From positions 62,001-126,000 of the forward strand of contig CANGFO010000003.1 in NCBI GenBank assembly GCA_947453195.1: 64,000 nt of DNA, in the 5' to 3' direction. Made by a program: the position numbers and the translations under genes. This DNA is from Flavobacteriaceae bacterium (GTDB lineage Bacteria; Bacteroidota; Bacteroidia; Flavobacteriales; Flavobacteriaceae). This document shows, piece after piece, positions 18,321 through 26,692 of this stretch (position 1 is its first letter; each line of letters starts with the position of its first letter). The notes below the pieces were generated by a model. That model was not told the origin of the DNA, did not search any database, and was given only the letters and a program-made list of their open reading frames with translations.

Positions 18321-19577
18321 TTGAAAAAGTCAAATGCCCTAATCAAATTTTGGAAAATACTAGGTCCCGGACTAATAACTGGCGCTAGCGATGATGATCC
18401 GTCAGGAATAGCTACCTACTCTCAAGCGGGTGCCGCCTTTGGCTTATCCACATTATGGACTTCAATAGTTGCATTTCCTTTAATGGCCTCCATTCAACAA
18501 ATGTGTGCCAAAATCGGATTAGTAACTTCTCAGGGATTAACGGGGGCCCTAAAAGCAAACTATCCAAAACCAATTTTATATGTGATGCTTTTGTTTAGTT
18601 TTCCAGCTATTGTTATGAATATTGGCGCTGATATTGCAGGAATGGGAGCTGTTGGGAATTTATTATTTCCAAAAATAGAAGCCACTTATTTTAGTGTAAT
18701 TTTCACTTTGTTGCTCTTAATTCTAATTATTTATTTACCTTATCAAAAAATTGCTTCAATATTAAAATATTTATGTATTGTACTATTAGTGTATCTGGTT
18801 GTTCCCTTTTTATACCATCAAGATTGGATGGATGTTGCTGAAAATACATTTATTCCAACAATTCACTTCAACAAAGACTTTATTAGTGTCTTAGTTGGAA
18901 TTTTAGGGACTACCATTTCACCCTATTTGTTTTTTTGGCAAGCCTCTATGGAAGTAGAAGAAATGAAAAACAAAAAACGCCATCTTATAGTAAACAAAAA
19001 AATAATCCATAACATGCAACAAGATGTCGATTTTGGAATGTCCTTTTCGGGTGTGGTCATGTTTTTTATTATTTTAACCACCGGAACCGTTTTGTACAAA
19101 GCCGGAATTCACCAAATAGATACCGTAGAACAAGCAGCAGCAGCCTTGAAACCACTTGCAGGAAATTTTGCCTATCTCTTATTTGCTATTGGCGTAATTG
19201 GCACTGGCCTATTGGCAATACCTGTATTGAGTGGCTCATTATCTTACATAATCACAGAAACATTTGGCTGGGAACAAGGTTTAGACAAAAAATTCCATGA
19301 AGCCAAAGCGTTTTATATTGTAATGGCAATTTCATTAATTCTGGGGCTTTCGCTGAATTACATTGGAATTTCACCTGTAAAAGCATTAATTTATACCGCA
19401 ATACTTTACGGAATGACCGCCCCTGTATTGATTGCGATAATTCTGCACATCTCAAACAATAAAAAAGTAATGGGCGCATATACCAACAGCAAGAAAACTA
19501 ACATTCTTGGATTTGCCGCTTTTATTATTATGACTGCCGCTGCAATTACCCTAATTTACCTTCAAATAACAGAGTAA
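18321..19577 (+). CDS. Nramp-related divalent metal transporter with altered metal site
   Basis: 418 aa, TTG start, about 11 membrane segments. The Nramp fold is clear from GPGLITGASDDDPSG in TM1 and GTTISPYLFFWQAS in TM6. The canonical metal ligands differ: the TM1 motif DPGN is DPSG (D26-G29) and the TM6 motif MPHN is SPYL (S200-L203). The Asp is kept, while the Asn and the transition-metal-selecting Met are lost. It therefore belongs to an Nramp-related branch and may carry Mg2+ or another hard ion rather than Mn2+/Fe2+. That substrate is inference. Confidence 0.85.
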   Translation: MKKSNALIKFWKILGPGLITGASDDDPSGIATYSQAGAAFGLSTLWTSIVAFPLMASIQQMCAKIGLVTSQGLTGALKANYPKPILYVMLLFSFPAIVMNIGADIAGMGAVGNLLFPKIEATYFSVIFTLLLLILIIYLPYQKIASILKYLCIVLLVYLVVPFLYHQDWMDVAENTFIPTIHFNKDFISVLVGILGTTISPYLFFWQASMEVEEMKNKKRHLIVNKKIIHNMQQDVDFGMSFSGVVMFFIILTTGTVLYKAGIHQIDTVEQAAAALKPLAGNFAYLLFAIGVIGTGLLAIPVLSGSLSYIITETFGWEQGLDKKFHEAKAFYIVMAISLILGLSLNYIGISPVKALIYTAILYGMTAPVLIAIILHISNNKKVMGAYTNSKKTNILGFAAFIIMTAAAITLIYLQITE

Positions 19578-19650
19578 TACCTACTCAAAGCTTATTAAAA
19601 AATCACTAATAATTAGTCATTATTTTTTCGATTATCGCAATATTATTTCC

Positions 19651-19658
19651 TATTTTTG
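19651..19658 (+). promoter_or_regulatory. rocD: -7 element for the ornithine aminotransferase gene
   Basis: TATTTTTG, an exact TAnnTTTG match, 82 nt before the ATG at 19741, giving a leader of about 75 nt. No clear -33 TTG. Confidence 0.45.
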
Positions 19659-19740
19659 CTATCCTAGGATGATTTCTCTCCAAAAAGAAGGAATGGCTTT
19701 ATTAAAAAAATCTGCCTAATTGCAGATAAACAAAGAAAAT

Positions 19741-21018
19741 ATGTCAGTTTTAGAAAAAATTACCTCACAGGAAGCTATTACTTTAGAAAATAAATATGGC
19801 GCACACAATTACCATCCACTACCAGTTGTTCTGAGTAAAGGAAACGGAGTTTTTGTATGGGATGTGGAAGGAAAGAAATATTATGATTTCCTTTCGGCTT
19901 ATTCTGCAGTAAACCAAGGGCATTGCCACCCAGATATTGTAAATGCCATGATTGAGCAAGCGCAAACCCTAACCCTAACCTCACGTGCATTTTACAACGA
20001 CAAATTAGGTGTTTACGAAGAATATGTGACCAATTATTTTGGTTTTGACAAAGTATTACCCATGAATACAGGTGCCGAAGCAGTAGAAACCGCTTTGAAA
20101 CTATGTAGAAAATGGGCCTATGAAAAAAAAGGAATTCCAGAAAACGAGGCTCAAATAATTGTTTGCGACGGGAATTTCCACGGAAGAACAACAACCATCA
20201 TCTCCTTTTCTAACGATGACAATGCCAGAAAGAACTTCGGACCTTACACAGCTGGTTTTATTAAAATCCCTTATGACGATGTAGCCGCTTTAGAAAAAGC
20301 ATTGCAATCCTCTAAAAATATTGCCGGTTTCCTTGTAGAACCAATTCAAGGGGAAGCCGGAGTATATGTGCCTGCGGAGGATTATTTGGCGAAAGCCAAA
20401 GCACTTTGCGAAGCAAACAATGTATTGTTTATTGCTGATGAAGTGCAAACCGGAATTGCAAGAACAGGTTCAATATTAGCCGTTTGCGGAAATTGTACCT
20501 GCGAAAAATCTTGTGAAAAACAAAGCACTTATGTAGCGCCAGATATCTTAATTTTAGGTAAAGCACTTTCAGGTGGAGCCTATCCTGTATCTGCTGTATT
20601 GGCGAATGATTCCATTATGAATGTGATTAAGCCAGGCCAACATGGATCTACTTTTGGTGGAAATCCAATTGCTGGAGCCGTTGCAATTGCAGCTCTGGAA
20701 GTAGTAAAAAAAGAAAGTCTATCTCAAAATGCTCGAGTACTTGGAAAGCTATTTAGAGAAAAACTAGACGAATACATTAAAACCTCTTCAATCGCAACTT
20801 TAGTTCGTGGAAAAGGGCTTTTAAACGCTATAGTCATTAACGACACCGAAGAAAGCGATACTGCTTGGAACATCTGCATGGCTTTGAGAGATAATGGCTT
20901 ATTAGCCAAACCCACACACGGAAACATAATTCGATTTGCTCCGCCATTAGTAATGACCGAAGTGCAATTGTTAGATTGTGTTTCTATAATTATTAAAACA
21001 CTAAAACAATTTGAATAA
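19741..21018 (+). CDS. rocD: Ornithine--oxo-acid aminotransferase
   Basis: 425 aa from the ATG at 19741. An upstream in-frame TTG at 19720 adds only a poor leader (MQINKEN), so the ATG is preferred. PLP-dependent class III aminotransferase: [27 protein letters not shown] and the Schiff-base lysine K274 in [11 protein letters not shown]. It converts ornithine and 2-oxoglutarate to glutamate semialdehyde and glutamate. An unusual insert between residues 249 and 258 has four cysteines in a C-x2-C-x-C-x3-C array just before the active lysine. The gene ends at a shared bidirectional terminator. Confidence 0.93.
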   Translation: MSVLEKITSQEAITLENKYGAHNYHPLPVVLSKGNGVFVWDVEGKKYYDFLSAYSAVNQGHCHPDIVNAMIEQAQTLTLTSRAFYNDKLGVYEEYVTNYFGFDKVLPMNTGAEAVETALKLCRKWAYEKKGIPENEAQIIVCDGNFHGRTTTIISFSNDDNARKNFGPYTAGFIKIPYDDVAALEKALQSSKNIAGFLVEPIQGEAGVYVPAEDYLAKAKALCEANNVLFIADEVQTGIARTGSILAVCGNCTCEKSCEKQSTYVAPDILILGKALSGGAYPVSAVLANDSIMNVIKPGQHGSTFGGNPIAGAVAIAALEVVKKESLSQNARVLGKLFREKLDEYIKTSSIATLVRGKGLLNAIVINDTEESDTAWNICMALRDNGLLAKPTHGNIIRFAPPLVMTEVQLLDCVSIIIKTLKQFE

Positions 21019-21029
21019 AAGTATAGAAA

Positions 21030-21066
21030 GCATAAAAAAACCGTCTGATAGACGGTTTTTTTATGC
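21030..21066. terminator. rocD: Bidirectional rho-independent terminator
   Basis: A perfect 17-bp inverted repeat: left arm 21030-21046, loop GAT 21047-21049, right arm 21050-21066. The inner part is CCGTCT/AGACGG, flanked by seven A on one side and seven T on the other, so it works for both strands. It lies between the stop of rocD and the stop of the convergent CCC-motif gene. Confidence 0.93.
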
Positions 21067-21069
21067 TTG

Positions 21070-21408
21070 TTAACGAGCCATATCCTGCAAATGCTTTAAT
21101 CGCTCTTGAAGTAAGGCAGGATTTTGCAACGCATCCAACCCAATCATTTTTATAATCCAAATAAAATACAATAGTGTTATAGCATTTAATACTATTCCTA
21201 TGATACACAATATTTTACCAGTATTTAACTGACTAAAATTGATGAATTTGTCTGGAGATCCGTTATAAACAATAAGATCTTTATGCGTTAAATACAATCC
21301 TACGATCGCTAAAATCAATCCGAACAATCCATAGCAACAACAAGTTAGTATTGATAAGATGCCTAGAACAAGAACAGCGGTAGCATTGGGTAATTTTTGG
21401 TTTTCCAT
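21070..21408 (-). CDS. CCC-motif small membrane protein
   Basis: 112 aa. Two or three membrane segments, the first containing a run of three cysteines (ILSILTCCCYGLFGLILAIVGLYL) followed by THKDL, then a second helix pair (LCIIGIVLNAITLLYFIWII). This matches small DUF4190-like 'CCC motif' proteins found in Flavobacteriia, of unknown function. It lies 18 nt after a DUF2752 gene, its frequent partner. It ends at the shared terminator with rocD. Confidence 0.8.
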   Translation of the reverse strand: MENQKLPNATAVLVLGILSILTCCCYGLFGLILAIVGLYLTHKDLIVYNGSPDKFINFSQLNTGKILCIIGIVLNAITLLYFIWIIKMIGLDALQNPALLQERLKHLQDMAR

Positions 21409-21426
21409 TGGTTATTATTTTTAAAA

Positions 21427-21708
21427 TTAAAAAAGAAATTTCATTTTGTAAACATACGAAGCTATCATGATAATTGCATTGCTGATAGCGAAAAATACTA
21501 CTATTTTAGAATTCTTAGGATTCGGAAAAACTAGATAATAAGCACCCGAAGCAAAGAAGAATAGCGTCGAATATATTGCAGGAAACATATAAAAGGCATT
21601 GATAAATTCACCATGTAATAATAAATCTAGAGCGCGTTGAAAACCGCAACCAATACAATCCATTCCAAAAAACTCCTTGAACATACAAGGCAACATATAG
21701 TTTTTCAT
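21427..21708 (-). CDS. DUF2752 family membrane protein
   Basis: 93 aa. Hallmark region MLPCMFKEFFGMDCIGCGFQRALDLLLHG, with the DUF2752 CPxxxxxGxxCPGCGxxRA-like cysteine and arginine pattern (here C-I-G-C-G-F-Q-R-A), followed by two membrane helices. Function unknown. It is the first gene of a two-gene minus-strand unit with the CCC-motif protein and is divergent from the small membrane-protein gene at 21801. Confidence 0.82.
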   Translation of the reverse strand: MKNYMLPCMFKEFFGMDCIGCGFQRALDLLLHGEFINAFYMFPAIYSTLFFFASGAYYLVFPNPKNSKIVVFFAISNAIIMIASYVYKMKFLF

Positions 21709-21800
21709 CCTAAAAATAATTAGTACAATTTTACAAATATTTTATGAAAAGTCTGCATTCTAATTTTAGTTTTCTATTTTTGATACTTAAATCGATTCCA

Positions 21801-21983
21801 ATGAAGAAGTTATTTTTTCTAATTATGGTTGCTGCCATTTTTGTTGCATTCTACGAACAAAATACACCTGAACCAAATATTTTTATCACGTGTATTGCGT
21901 TGTTAATTTTCATGTATGGTATGCTAAAATTATCGGCAAAAATTCCACCTAAAGATTCTGAAGATGACCACAAAGAAATTTGA
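21801..21983 (+). CDS. Small membrane protein, 60 aa
   Basis: From the ATG at 21801 (MKKLFFLIMVAAIFVAFYEQ) the product is 60 aa with two hydrophobic segments (residues 3-17 and 27-44) and a charged tail ending DSEDDHKEI. A longer frame from 21744 adds an implausible leader before this membrane start. Its last 20 nt overlap the Smr-protein gene in another frame, so the two are probably translated together. No family recognised. Confidence 0.6.
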   Translation: MKKLFFLIMVAAIFVAFYEQNTPEPNIFITCIALLIFMYGMLKLSAKIPPKDSEDDHKEI

Positions 21984-22527
21984 TATTGGCGATCAAGTTT
22001 CTGTTCTTGATGAAGCAGTAGACGGAATTGTTATTGCGGTAAAAAATAATGAAATTACGATTAAAACTACGGATGATTTTGTGTTGACTTATTTTGTCAA
22101 TGAATTAGTTAAAATAAACAATTCCAATGATTTAAAACAAATTATAAAAAGTGGAACTTTAGTTAAAAAAAGTGTCGACATTCAGCCGCAAAAAAAATAC
22201 AATACTCCTACTTTTAAGTCGGATAAAATAGAAAGAGGTATTCCTGAATTTGATTTACACATTGAAAAATTAGTCAAAAATTTTAGAGGAATGAGTAATT
22301 TTGACATCCTAAATATCCAAACGGAAACGGCAAAAAGACACCTTGATTTTGCAGTCAAAAATCGAATCCCAAAGCTTGTTTTTATACACGGTGTTGGTGA
22401 AGGAGTTTTGAAAGCAGAACTCGATTTTATGCTCAATCGAATGGAAGGCGTTTCGTTTCAAGATGCCAATTATCAAAAATACGGATTGGGTGCTACTGAA
22501 GTTTATTTTAAACAAAACATTAAATAA
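21964..22527 (+). CDS. Smr-domain protein (MutS2-like C-terminal domain)
   Basis: 187 aa. An N-terminal SH3-like part (KFDIGDQVSVLDEAVDGIV, residues ~1-60), a linker, then an Smr domain: FDLHIEKLVKNF, QTETAKRHLDFAVKNRIPKLVFIHGVGEGVLK. The DLH and HGxGxG signatures of the nuclease/RNA-binding Smr fold are present. No MutS ATPase part is attached, so it is a stand-alone Smr protein. Smr proteins act on branched DNA or RNA, more recently linked to ribosome rescue. It overlaps a small membrane-protein gene by 20 nt. Confidence 0.85.
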   Translation: MTTKKFDIGDQVSVLDEAVDGIVIAVKNNEITIKTTDDFVLTYFVNELVKINNSNDLKQIIKSGTLVKKSVDIQPQKKYNTPTFKSDKIERGIPEFDLHIEKLVKNFRGMSNFDILNIQTETAKRHLDFAVKNRIPKLVFIHGVGEGVLKAELDFMLNRMEGVSFQDANYQKYGLGATEVYFKQNIK

Positions 22528-22565
22528 ATTCTGGGTTCAGAATAAAAAATACAGATTAAGCTTAC

Positions 22566-23687
22566 ATGAAAAGAATATATCTCGATAACGCAGCAACTAC
22601 TCCCCTTCGTGCGGAAGTAATAACTGAAATGACTCAAGTTTTGCAAAATGACTTTGGAAACCCCTCTTCTACACACAGTTTTGGAAGAAGCTCTAAAGCC
22701 ATTTTGGAAACCTCTCGCAAATCAATTGCTAAACTTATGGGTTGTGCAGCTCAAGAGCTAATTTTCACTTCAAATGCTACCGAAGCGACTAATTGGATTC
22801 TAACTAGCGCAGTTAAAGATTTGAAAGTAAACCGAATCATAACTAGCAAAATTGAACATCACGCTACATTATACACCGTTAAGCACCTTCAACAACAGTA
22901 TAACATTGAGGTAGATTATGTAAACATCTTATCTTCTGGAGCGATAGACATGACACATTTAGTGAATTTACTATCAAAAAAAGCACACACTTTAGTGACT
23001 TTAATGCAAGTGAATAACGAAATAGGAACTGTTTTAGATATTGAAAAAACAGGTAGGATTTGCCATCAGTATCAAGCTCTTTTTCATTGTGACACCGTGC
23101 AATCTATTGGAAAAACCGAATTCAACTTACACGAATTACCTGTAGATTTCATTGTAGCAAGTGCACATAAATTCCACGGACCAAAAGGGATCGGATTTGC
23201 TTATGTGAAAAAAGGAATTGCACTTCAGCCACTATTATTTGGGGGTGAACAAGAAAAAGGATTGCGCGCTGGAACCGAAGCGGTGCATCAAGTTGCAGGA
23301 ATGGCTAAAGCTTTAGAACTTTCCTTCGAACATTTAGAATCTGAAAGAAATTACATAGCTGACTTAAAAAAATATTGCATTTCTCAATTGGAAACGCAAT
23401 TTCCAGATATCAAAATTAATGGCGAGGCCACCTTTTATAACATTTTAAATATATTATTGCCTTTTTCGGAAGAAAAAACAGCCATGATTTTATTTAATTT
23501 GGATATGAAAGGCATTGCGGTTTCTCGTGGAAGTGCCTGCCAAAGTGGAAGTGCAAAACCGTCCCATGTATTAGCAGAAATTCTTACTGAGGAAGACTTA
23601 AAAAAACCAAGTTTACGCATCTCTTTTAGTCATTACAACACCAAAGAAGATATTGACGCTTTAATTGATGGATTGAAAGGAATCTAA
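22566..23687 (+). CDS. Cysteine desulfurase (NifS/IscS type)
   Basis: 373 aa. Opens with the family signature IYLDNAATTPLRAEV. PLP lysine K202 in SAHKFHGPKGIGF, and the catalytic persulfide cysteine C325 in SRGSACQSGSAKPSHVL, with a flexible loop length typical of the IscS/NifS (group I) type. It removes sulfur from cysteine for iron-sulfur clusters or thio-modification. No iscU/suf gene is next to it, so the pathway served is not clear. It ends exactly against the stop of the convergent gene at 23688. Confidence 0.92.
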   Translation: MKRIYLDNAATTPLRAEVITEMTQVLQNDFGNPSSTHSFGRSSKAILETSRKSIAKLMGCAAQELIFTSNATEATNWILTSAVKDLKVNRIITSKIEHHATLYTVKHLQQQYNIEVDYVNILSSGAIDMTHLVNLLSKKAHTLVTLMQVNNEIGTVLDIEKTGRICHQYQALFHCDTVQSIGKTEFNLHELPVDFIVASAHKFHGPKGIGFAYVKKGIALQPLLFGGEQEKGLRAGTEAVHQVAGMAKALELSFEHLESERNYIADLKKYCISQLETQFPDIKINGEATFYNILNILLPFSEEKTAMILFNLDMKGIAVSRGSACQSGSAKPSHVLAEILTEEDLKKPSLRISFSHYNTKEDIDALIDGLKGI

Positions 23688-23921
23688 CTAGTTTACTTCC
23701 TTCACCCCTTTTACAAAAAGCCATTTCATAAATAACTTTTCTCCGTCTTTAGTTCGTACGGCTTGAAATTTTGGTGCCAAAATAGTTCCAATTACAAAAG
23801 CGGTCATCGGTACCCAAATTCCTGATAAATTTGAAAAACGAATAAGCAAAGCTTGCAACGGAATAAAAAATAAGGTGAATCCTATAAGGTTGTAAACGAA
23901 TGATTTTGTTCTTTTTGACAT
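23688..23921 (-). CDS. Small two-helix membrane protein
   Basis: 77 aa from the ATG at 23921 (MSKRTKSFVYNLIGFTLFF). A longer frame from 23981 would run into the preceding RNA methyltransferase and is rejected. Two membrane helices around residues 10-27 and 35-50, then a basic tail (FQAVRTKDGEKLFMKWLFVKG). It lies 13 nt after the THUMP methyltransferase and is likely cotranscribed. No family name recognised. Confidence 0.65.
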   Translation of the reverse strand: MSKRTKSFVYNLIGFTLFFIPLQALLIRFSNLSGIWVPMTAFVIGTILAPKFQAVRTKDGEKLFMKWLFVKGVKEVN

Positions 23922-23934
23922 AACAAAGTAACTA

Positions 23935-25101
23935 TTATTGGTTATTTTCAACTTGAAATTTAGCTCTCTTACTGCCTTCATACATTTCGTATTTCACCAA
24001 ACGAGCTTCTAAACTTCCGTTAAATAATTTAATTTTTCTTGATGGTTTTAATCCTACAAATTTCAATGCTTCCAAGTTGGCTGTAATAAACCAAGCATGG
24101 GTTCCTGGATAATGTTGCTTCATGGTATCCCCCATTTCTCTGTAAAAACGCTCTAAATCGATATCCAATCGCTCTCCATAAGGTGGATTAAACACCATTT
24201 GAAGTGGGCCTTCAGTAGTCTTTTCGGTATCAAAAAAGTTCTTTTGCTCCACAGTTATATATTCATCCAAATTGGCATTGATAACATTTGCTTTGGCTTT
24301 TTCCACAGCACTTGGTGCTTTATCATAGCCTTTAATCGAATAATGAAATTCGCGCGTGCGTTTCATCAACGCATCAATAATTTGATCAAAAAGATCGTTA
24401 TCCCAATCGTTCCATTTTTCGAAAGCAAATTCTTTTCGATTAATATTTGCTGGAATATTACAAGCAATCATAGCAGCTTCAACCAAAATAGTTCCTGATC
24501 CACACATAGGATCTAGAAAATCGGTTTTACCTTCCCAACCTGCCAACAACAACATTCCTGCTGCCAAAACTTCGTTTATTGGTGCAATATTCGTTGCCGT
24601 TCTATACCCTCTATGATGCAAAGAAGCTCCCGAAGTATCTAAAGCAACGGAAACTTGATCGCGATCAATGTGGATGTTAATTCGAAGGTCTGGAAAATCT
24701 TTATCAATACTTGGTCGTTGTCCTGTTTTTTCTCTGAATTGATCTACAATCGCATCTTTTGCTTTTTGAGATACAAACTGTGAATGCTTAAAATGATCCG
24801 AATGAATAGTTGTGTCTACCACAAAAGTTTGGTTGGCATTCATGTACTTACTCCAATCAATTCCTTGAATTCCTTTGTACAACAAAGCATCCGATTTAGC
24901 TCGGAAATAATAGATAGGTTTTAAGATTTTTAATGCAGAACGGAGCGATAAATTGGCTTTATACATAAACCCTTTATCTCCTTTAAAGCTTACCATTCGA
25001 GTTCCAATTTCTACTTCTTGGGCGCCCAATTGTTGTAATTCTTTTGCTAATATTTCTTCAAAACCAAAAAAGGTTTTGGCTACCATTTTAAAATTTTCCA
25101 T
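23935..25101 (-). CDS. THUMP-domain RNA guanine-N2-methyltransferase (RlmL-like)
   Basis: 388 aa. N-terminal THUMP domain (residues ~45-160, with KANLSLRSALKI), then a SAM domain with FLDPMCGSGTILVEAAM and the N6/N2-methyltransferase motif NPPYGERL. The length fits the single-module COG0116 enzyme, equal to the N-terminal part of E. coli RlmL, which makes m2G2445 in 23S rRNA. Target is inferred. Divergent from the methyltransferase at 25211, with a tandem repeat and dyad between them. Confidence 0.88.
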   Translation of the reverse strand: MENFKMVAKTFFGFEEILAKELQQLGAQEVEIGTRMVSFKGDKGFMYKANLSLRSALKILKPIYYFRAKSDALLYKGIQGIDWSKYMNANQTFVVDTTIHSDHFKHSQFVSQKAKDAIVDQFREKTGQRPSIDKDFPDLRINIHIDRDQVSVALDTSGASLHHRGYRTATNIAPINEVLAAGMLLLAGWEGKTDFLDPMCGSGTILVEAAMIACNIPANINRKEFAFEKWNDWDNDLFDQIIDALMKRTREFHYSIKGYDKAPSAVEKAKANVINANLDEYITVEQKNFFDTEKTTEGPLQMVFNPPYGERLDIDLERFYREMGDTMKQHYPGTHAWFITANLEALKFVGLKPSRKIKLFNGSLEARLVKYEMYEGSKRAKFQVENNQ

Positions 25102-25120
25102 TTTTCCAGATCAAAATTCA

Positions 25121-25145
25121 ATATCAATTGCAATATCAATTGCAA
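25121..25145. repeat. Tandem 12-bp repeat containing an 18-bp dyad
   Basis: ATATCAATTGCA occurs twice head to tail (25121-25132 and 25133-25144). The junction forms the inverted repeat TTGCAAT-ATCA-ATTGCAA (25128-25145). It sits between two divergent methyltransferase genes, 3 nt before a possible -33 TTG, a typical place for a regulator site. Confidence 0.6.
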
Positions 25146-25147
25146 AC

Positions 25148-25181
25148 TTGAGATAATTTCTGCAAAAATACACTAAATTTG
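25148..25181 (+). promoter_or_regulatory. Promoter for the class I methyltransferase gene
   Basis: The -7 element TAAATTTG is at 25174-25181 and a TTG is at 25148-25150, 23 nt upstream, at the long limit for Bacteroidota promoters. The -7 covers the GTG at 25181, so that codon cannot be the true start; the ATG at 25211 fits. Confidence 0.6.
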
Positions 25182-25210
25182 TGCGTTACGAATTTTATGA
25201 ACAAGAATTA

Positions 25211-25972
25211 ATGTCAAAAATCTCAAATCAACCCTCTCAAACCGACGACCAACAAACCTCTTGGTTTGCCTCTTGGTTTGATACACCGTATTATCACATT
25301 CTATATAAAGACAGAAATTACCGTGAAGCTCAGGTTTTTATGGATAATTTAACTCATTATCTAAACTTACCCGAAAACGCCAAAGTATTGGATTTAGCTT
25401 GCGGAAAAGGGCGTCATTCTATTTACCTGAATCAATTGGGATTTACTGTTTTAGGAGTTGATTTGTCTGAAAACAGTATTGAAATTGCCAATAACAATGC
25501 AAATGACAACTTAAATTTCAAGGTGCACGATATGCGTGAGCCTCTAGAAGATAAGTTTGATGCCGTATTTAACTTATTTACAAGCTTTGGCTATTTTGAA
25601 CAAGAGGAAGACAACTTAAAAACCTTAATTGCAATTAAAGAAAACCTTTCGGAATATGGATTTGCTGTAATTGATTTTATGAATGTGCCTTTTGTTTTAG
25701 ATAATCTAGTTGCCGAAGAAGTTAAATCGGTAGATGGAATTGATTTTAATTTAAAACGTTACTTATTAGACGGTTATATCATTAAAGAAATTAATTTTAA
25801 AGATAAAGGGCAAGAATTTCATTTTACCGAAAAAGTAAGAGCCTTAACTCTTGATGACTTCAAACAAATGATGGAGCAAGCCGGAATTTACCTATTGGAT
25901 ACCTTTGGTGACTATAAATTAAAAAAATACCATAAGAATACTAGTGAACGATTAATTATGATATTCAAATAA
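25211..25972 (+). CDS. Class I SAM-dependent methyltransferase
   Basis: 253 aa from ATG 25211. A longer frame from GTG 25181 would overlap the -7 element, so it is rejected. Motif I is VLDLACGKGRHSIYL and motif II/post-I is VLGVDLSENSIEIANNNA. The protein has the short N-terminal SWFASWFDTPYYHILYKDR seen in a Bacteroidota methyltransferase family. Substrate unknown. The ZIP transporter gene overlaps the stop by 1 nt (TAATG), so the two are coupled. Confidence 0.85.
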   Translation: MSKISNQPSQTDDQQTSWFASWFDTPYYHILYKDRNYREAQVFMDNLTHYLNLPENAKVLDLACGKGRHSIYLNQLGFTVLGVDLSENSIEIANNNANDNLNFKVHDMREPLEDKFDAVFNLFTSFGYFEQEEDNLKTLIAIKENLSEYGFAVIDFMNVPFVLDNLVAEEVKSVDGIDFNLKRYLLDGYIIKEINFKDKGQEFHFTEKVRALTLDDFKQMMEQAGIYLLDTFGDYKLKKYHKNTSERLIMIFK

Positions 25973-26640
25973 TGAATTATATTTTACCCTTATTATCCGT
26001 TTTACTTGGATTTTCTATTGCGCTTTGGTTAAAACCCCAAGACAAAAAGAATCTAAAATTGCTATTGGCATTTAGTGGATCGTTTTTACTTTCTTTGACC
26101 GTGATGCATTTGCTTCCCGAAGTTTATGAAAGTGGAAATAGCAAAGTGGGAATTTTTATTATGGTTGGGATTTTATTTCAAATTATATTGGAATTTTTCT
26201 CAAAAGGTGCTGAACACGGGCATGTGCACGGGCACGGCAAACTAACTCAAATGCCTTGGCTTTTATTTATTAGTTTGTGTATTCACGCTTTACTGGAAGG
26301 TTTTCCTGTTGGACACCACCACAATTTAGCTATCGGGATTGCCATACACCACTTTCCTATTGCAATTATTTTAACTGCCTTTTTCATTCAGGCCGAACTA
26401 AATAAAACCGCTTTGTTTTTATTTATGTTAGCCTTTGCGGTAATGACTCCGTTAGGAACTTTAGTGTCGGACACATTCCCAATTTTAAATGAATATTATA
26501 CCGAAATAACTGCAGTTGTAATTGGAATTTTATTCCATATTTCTTCCACAATTATTTTTGAAAGCAGCGAAGGACATAAATTTAATATTGCCAAAATATC
26601 GATGATTGTTTTAGGAATTGTATTGGCTTGTTTTGTTTAA
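25972..26640 (+). CDS. ZIP family metal transporter
   Basis: 222 aa with about 7 to 8 membrane segments. A histidine-rich cytoplasmic loop (AEHGHVHGHGK, residues ~81-91) follows TM3. The metal-translocating helices are HALLEGFPVGHHHN (TM4) and AIGIAIHHFPIAIILT (TM5), with the ZIP H-x3-E and H-H-x-P patterns. It probably imports Zn2+ or another divalent ion across the inner membrane. The start overlaps the stop of the preceding methyltransferase, indicating translational coupling. Confidence 0.9.
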   Translation: MNYILPLLSVLLGFSIALWLKPQDKKNLKLLLAFSGSFLLSLTVMHLLPEVYESGNSKVGIFIMVGILFQIILEFFSKGAEHGHVHGHGKLTQMPWLLFISLCIHALLEGFPVGHHHNLAIGIAIHHFPIAIILTAFFIQAELNKTALFLFMLAFAVMTPLGTLVSDTFPILNEYYTEITAVVIGILFHISSTIIFESSEGHKFNIAKISMIVLGIVLACFV

Positions 26641-26692
26641 TTAATAACCAAAAACTAGTTATCTTAGTACCATAGAATCTTATACTATAAAA

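Noticed and set aside
19720..19740. Upstream TTG start of ornithine aminotransferase
   Set aside because: Adds seven non-conserved residues; the ATG at 19741 begins the recognisable protein.
25181..25210. GTG start for the class I methyltransferase
   Set aside because: It overlaps the -7 promoter element TAAATTTG; the ATG at 25211 gives a standard leader.
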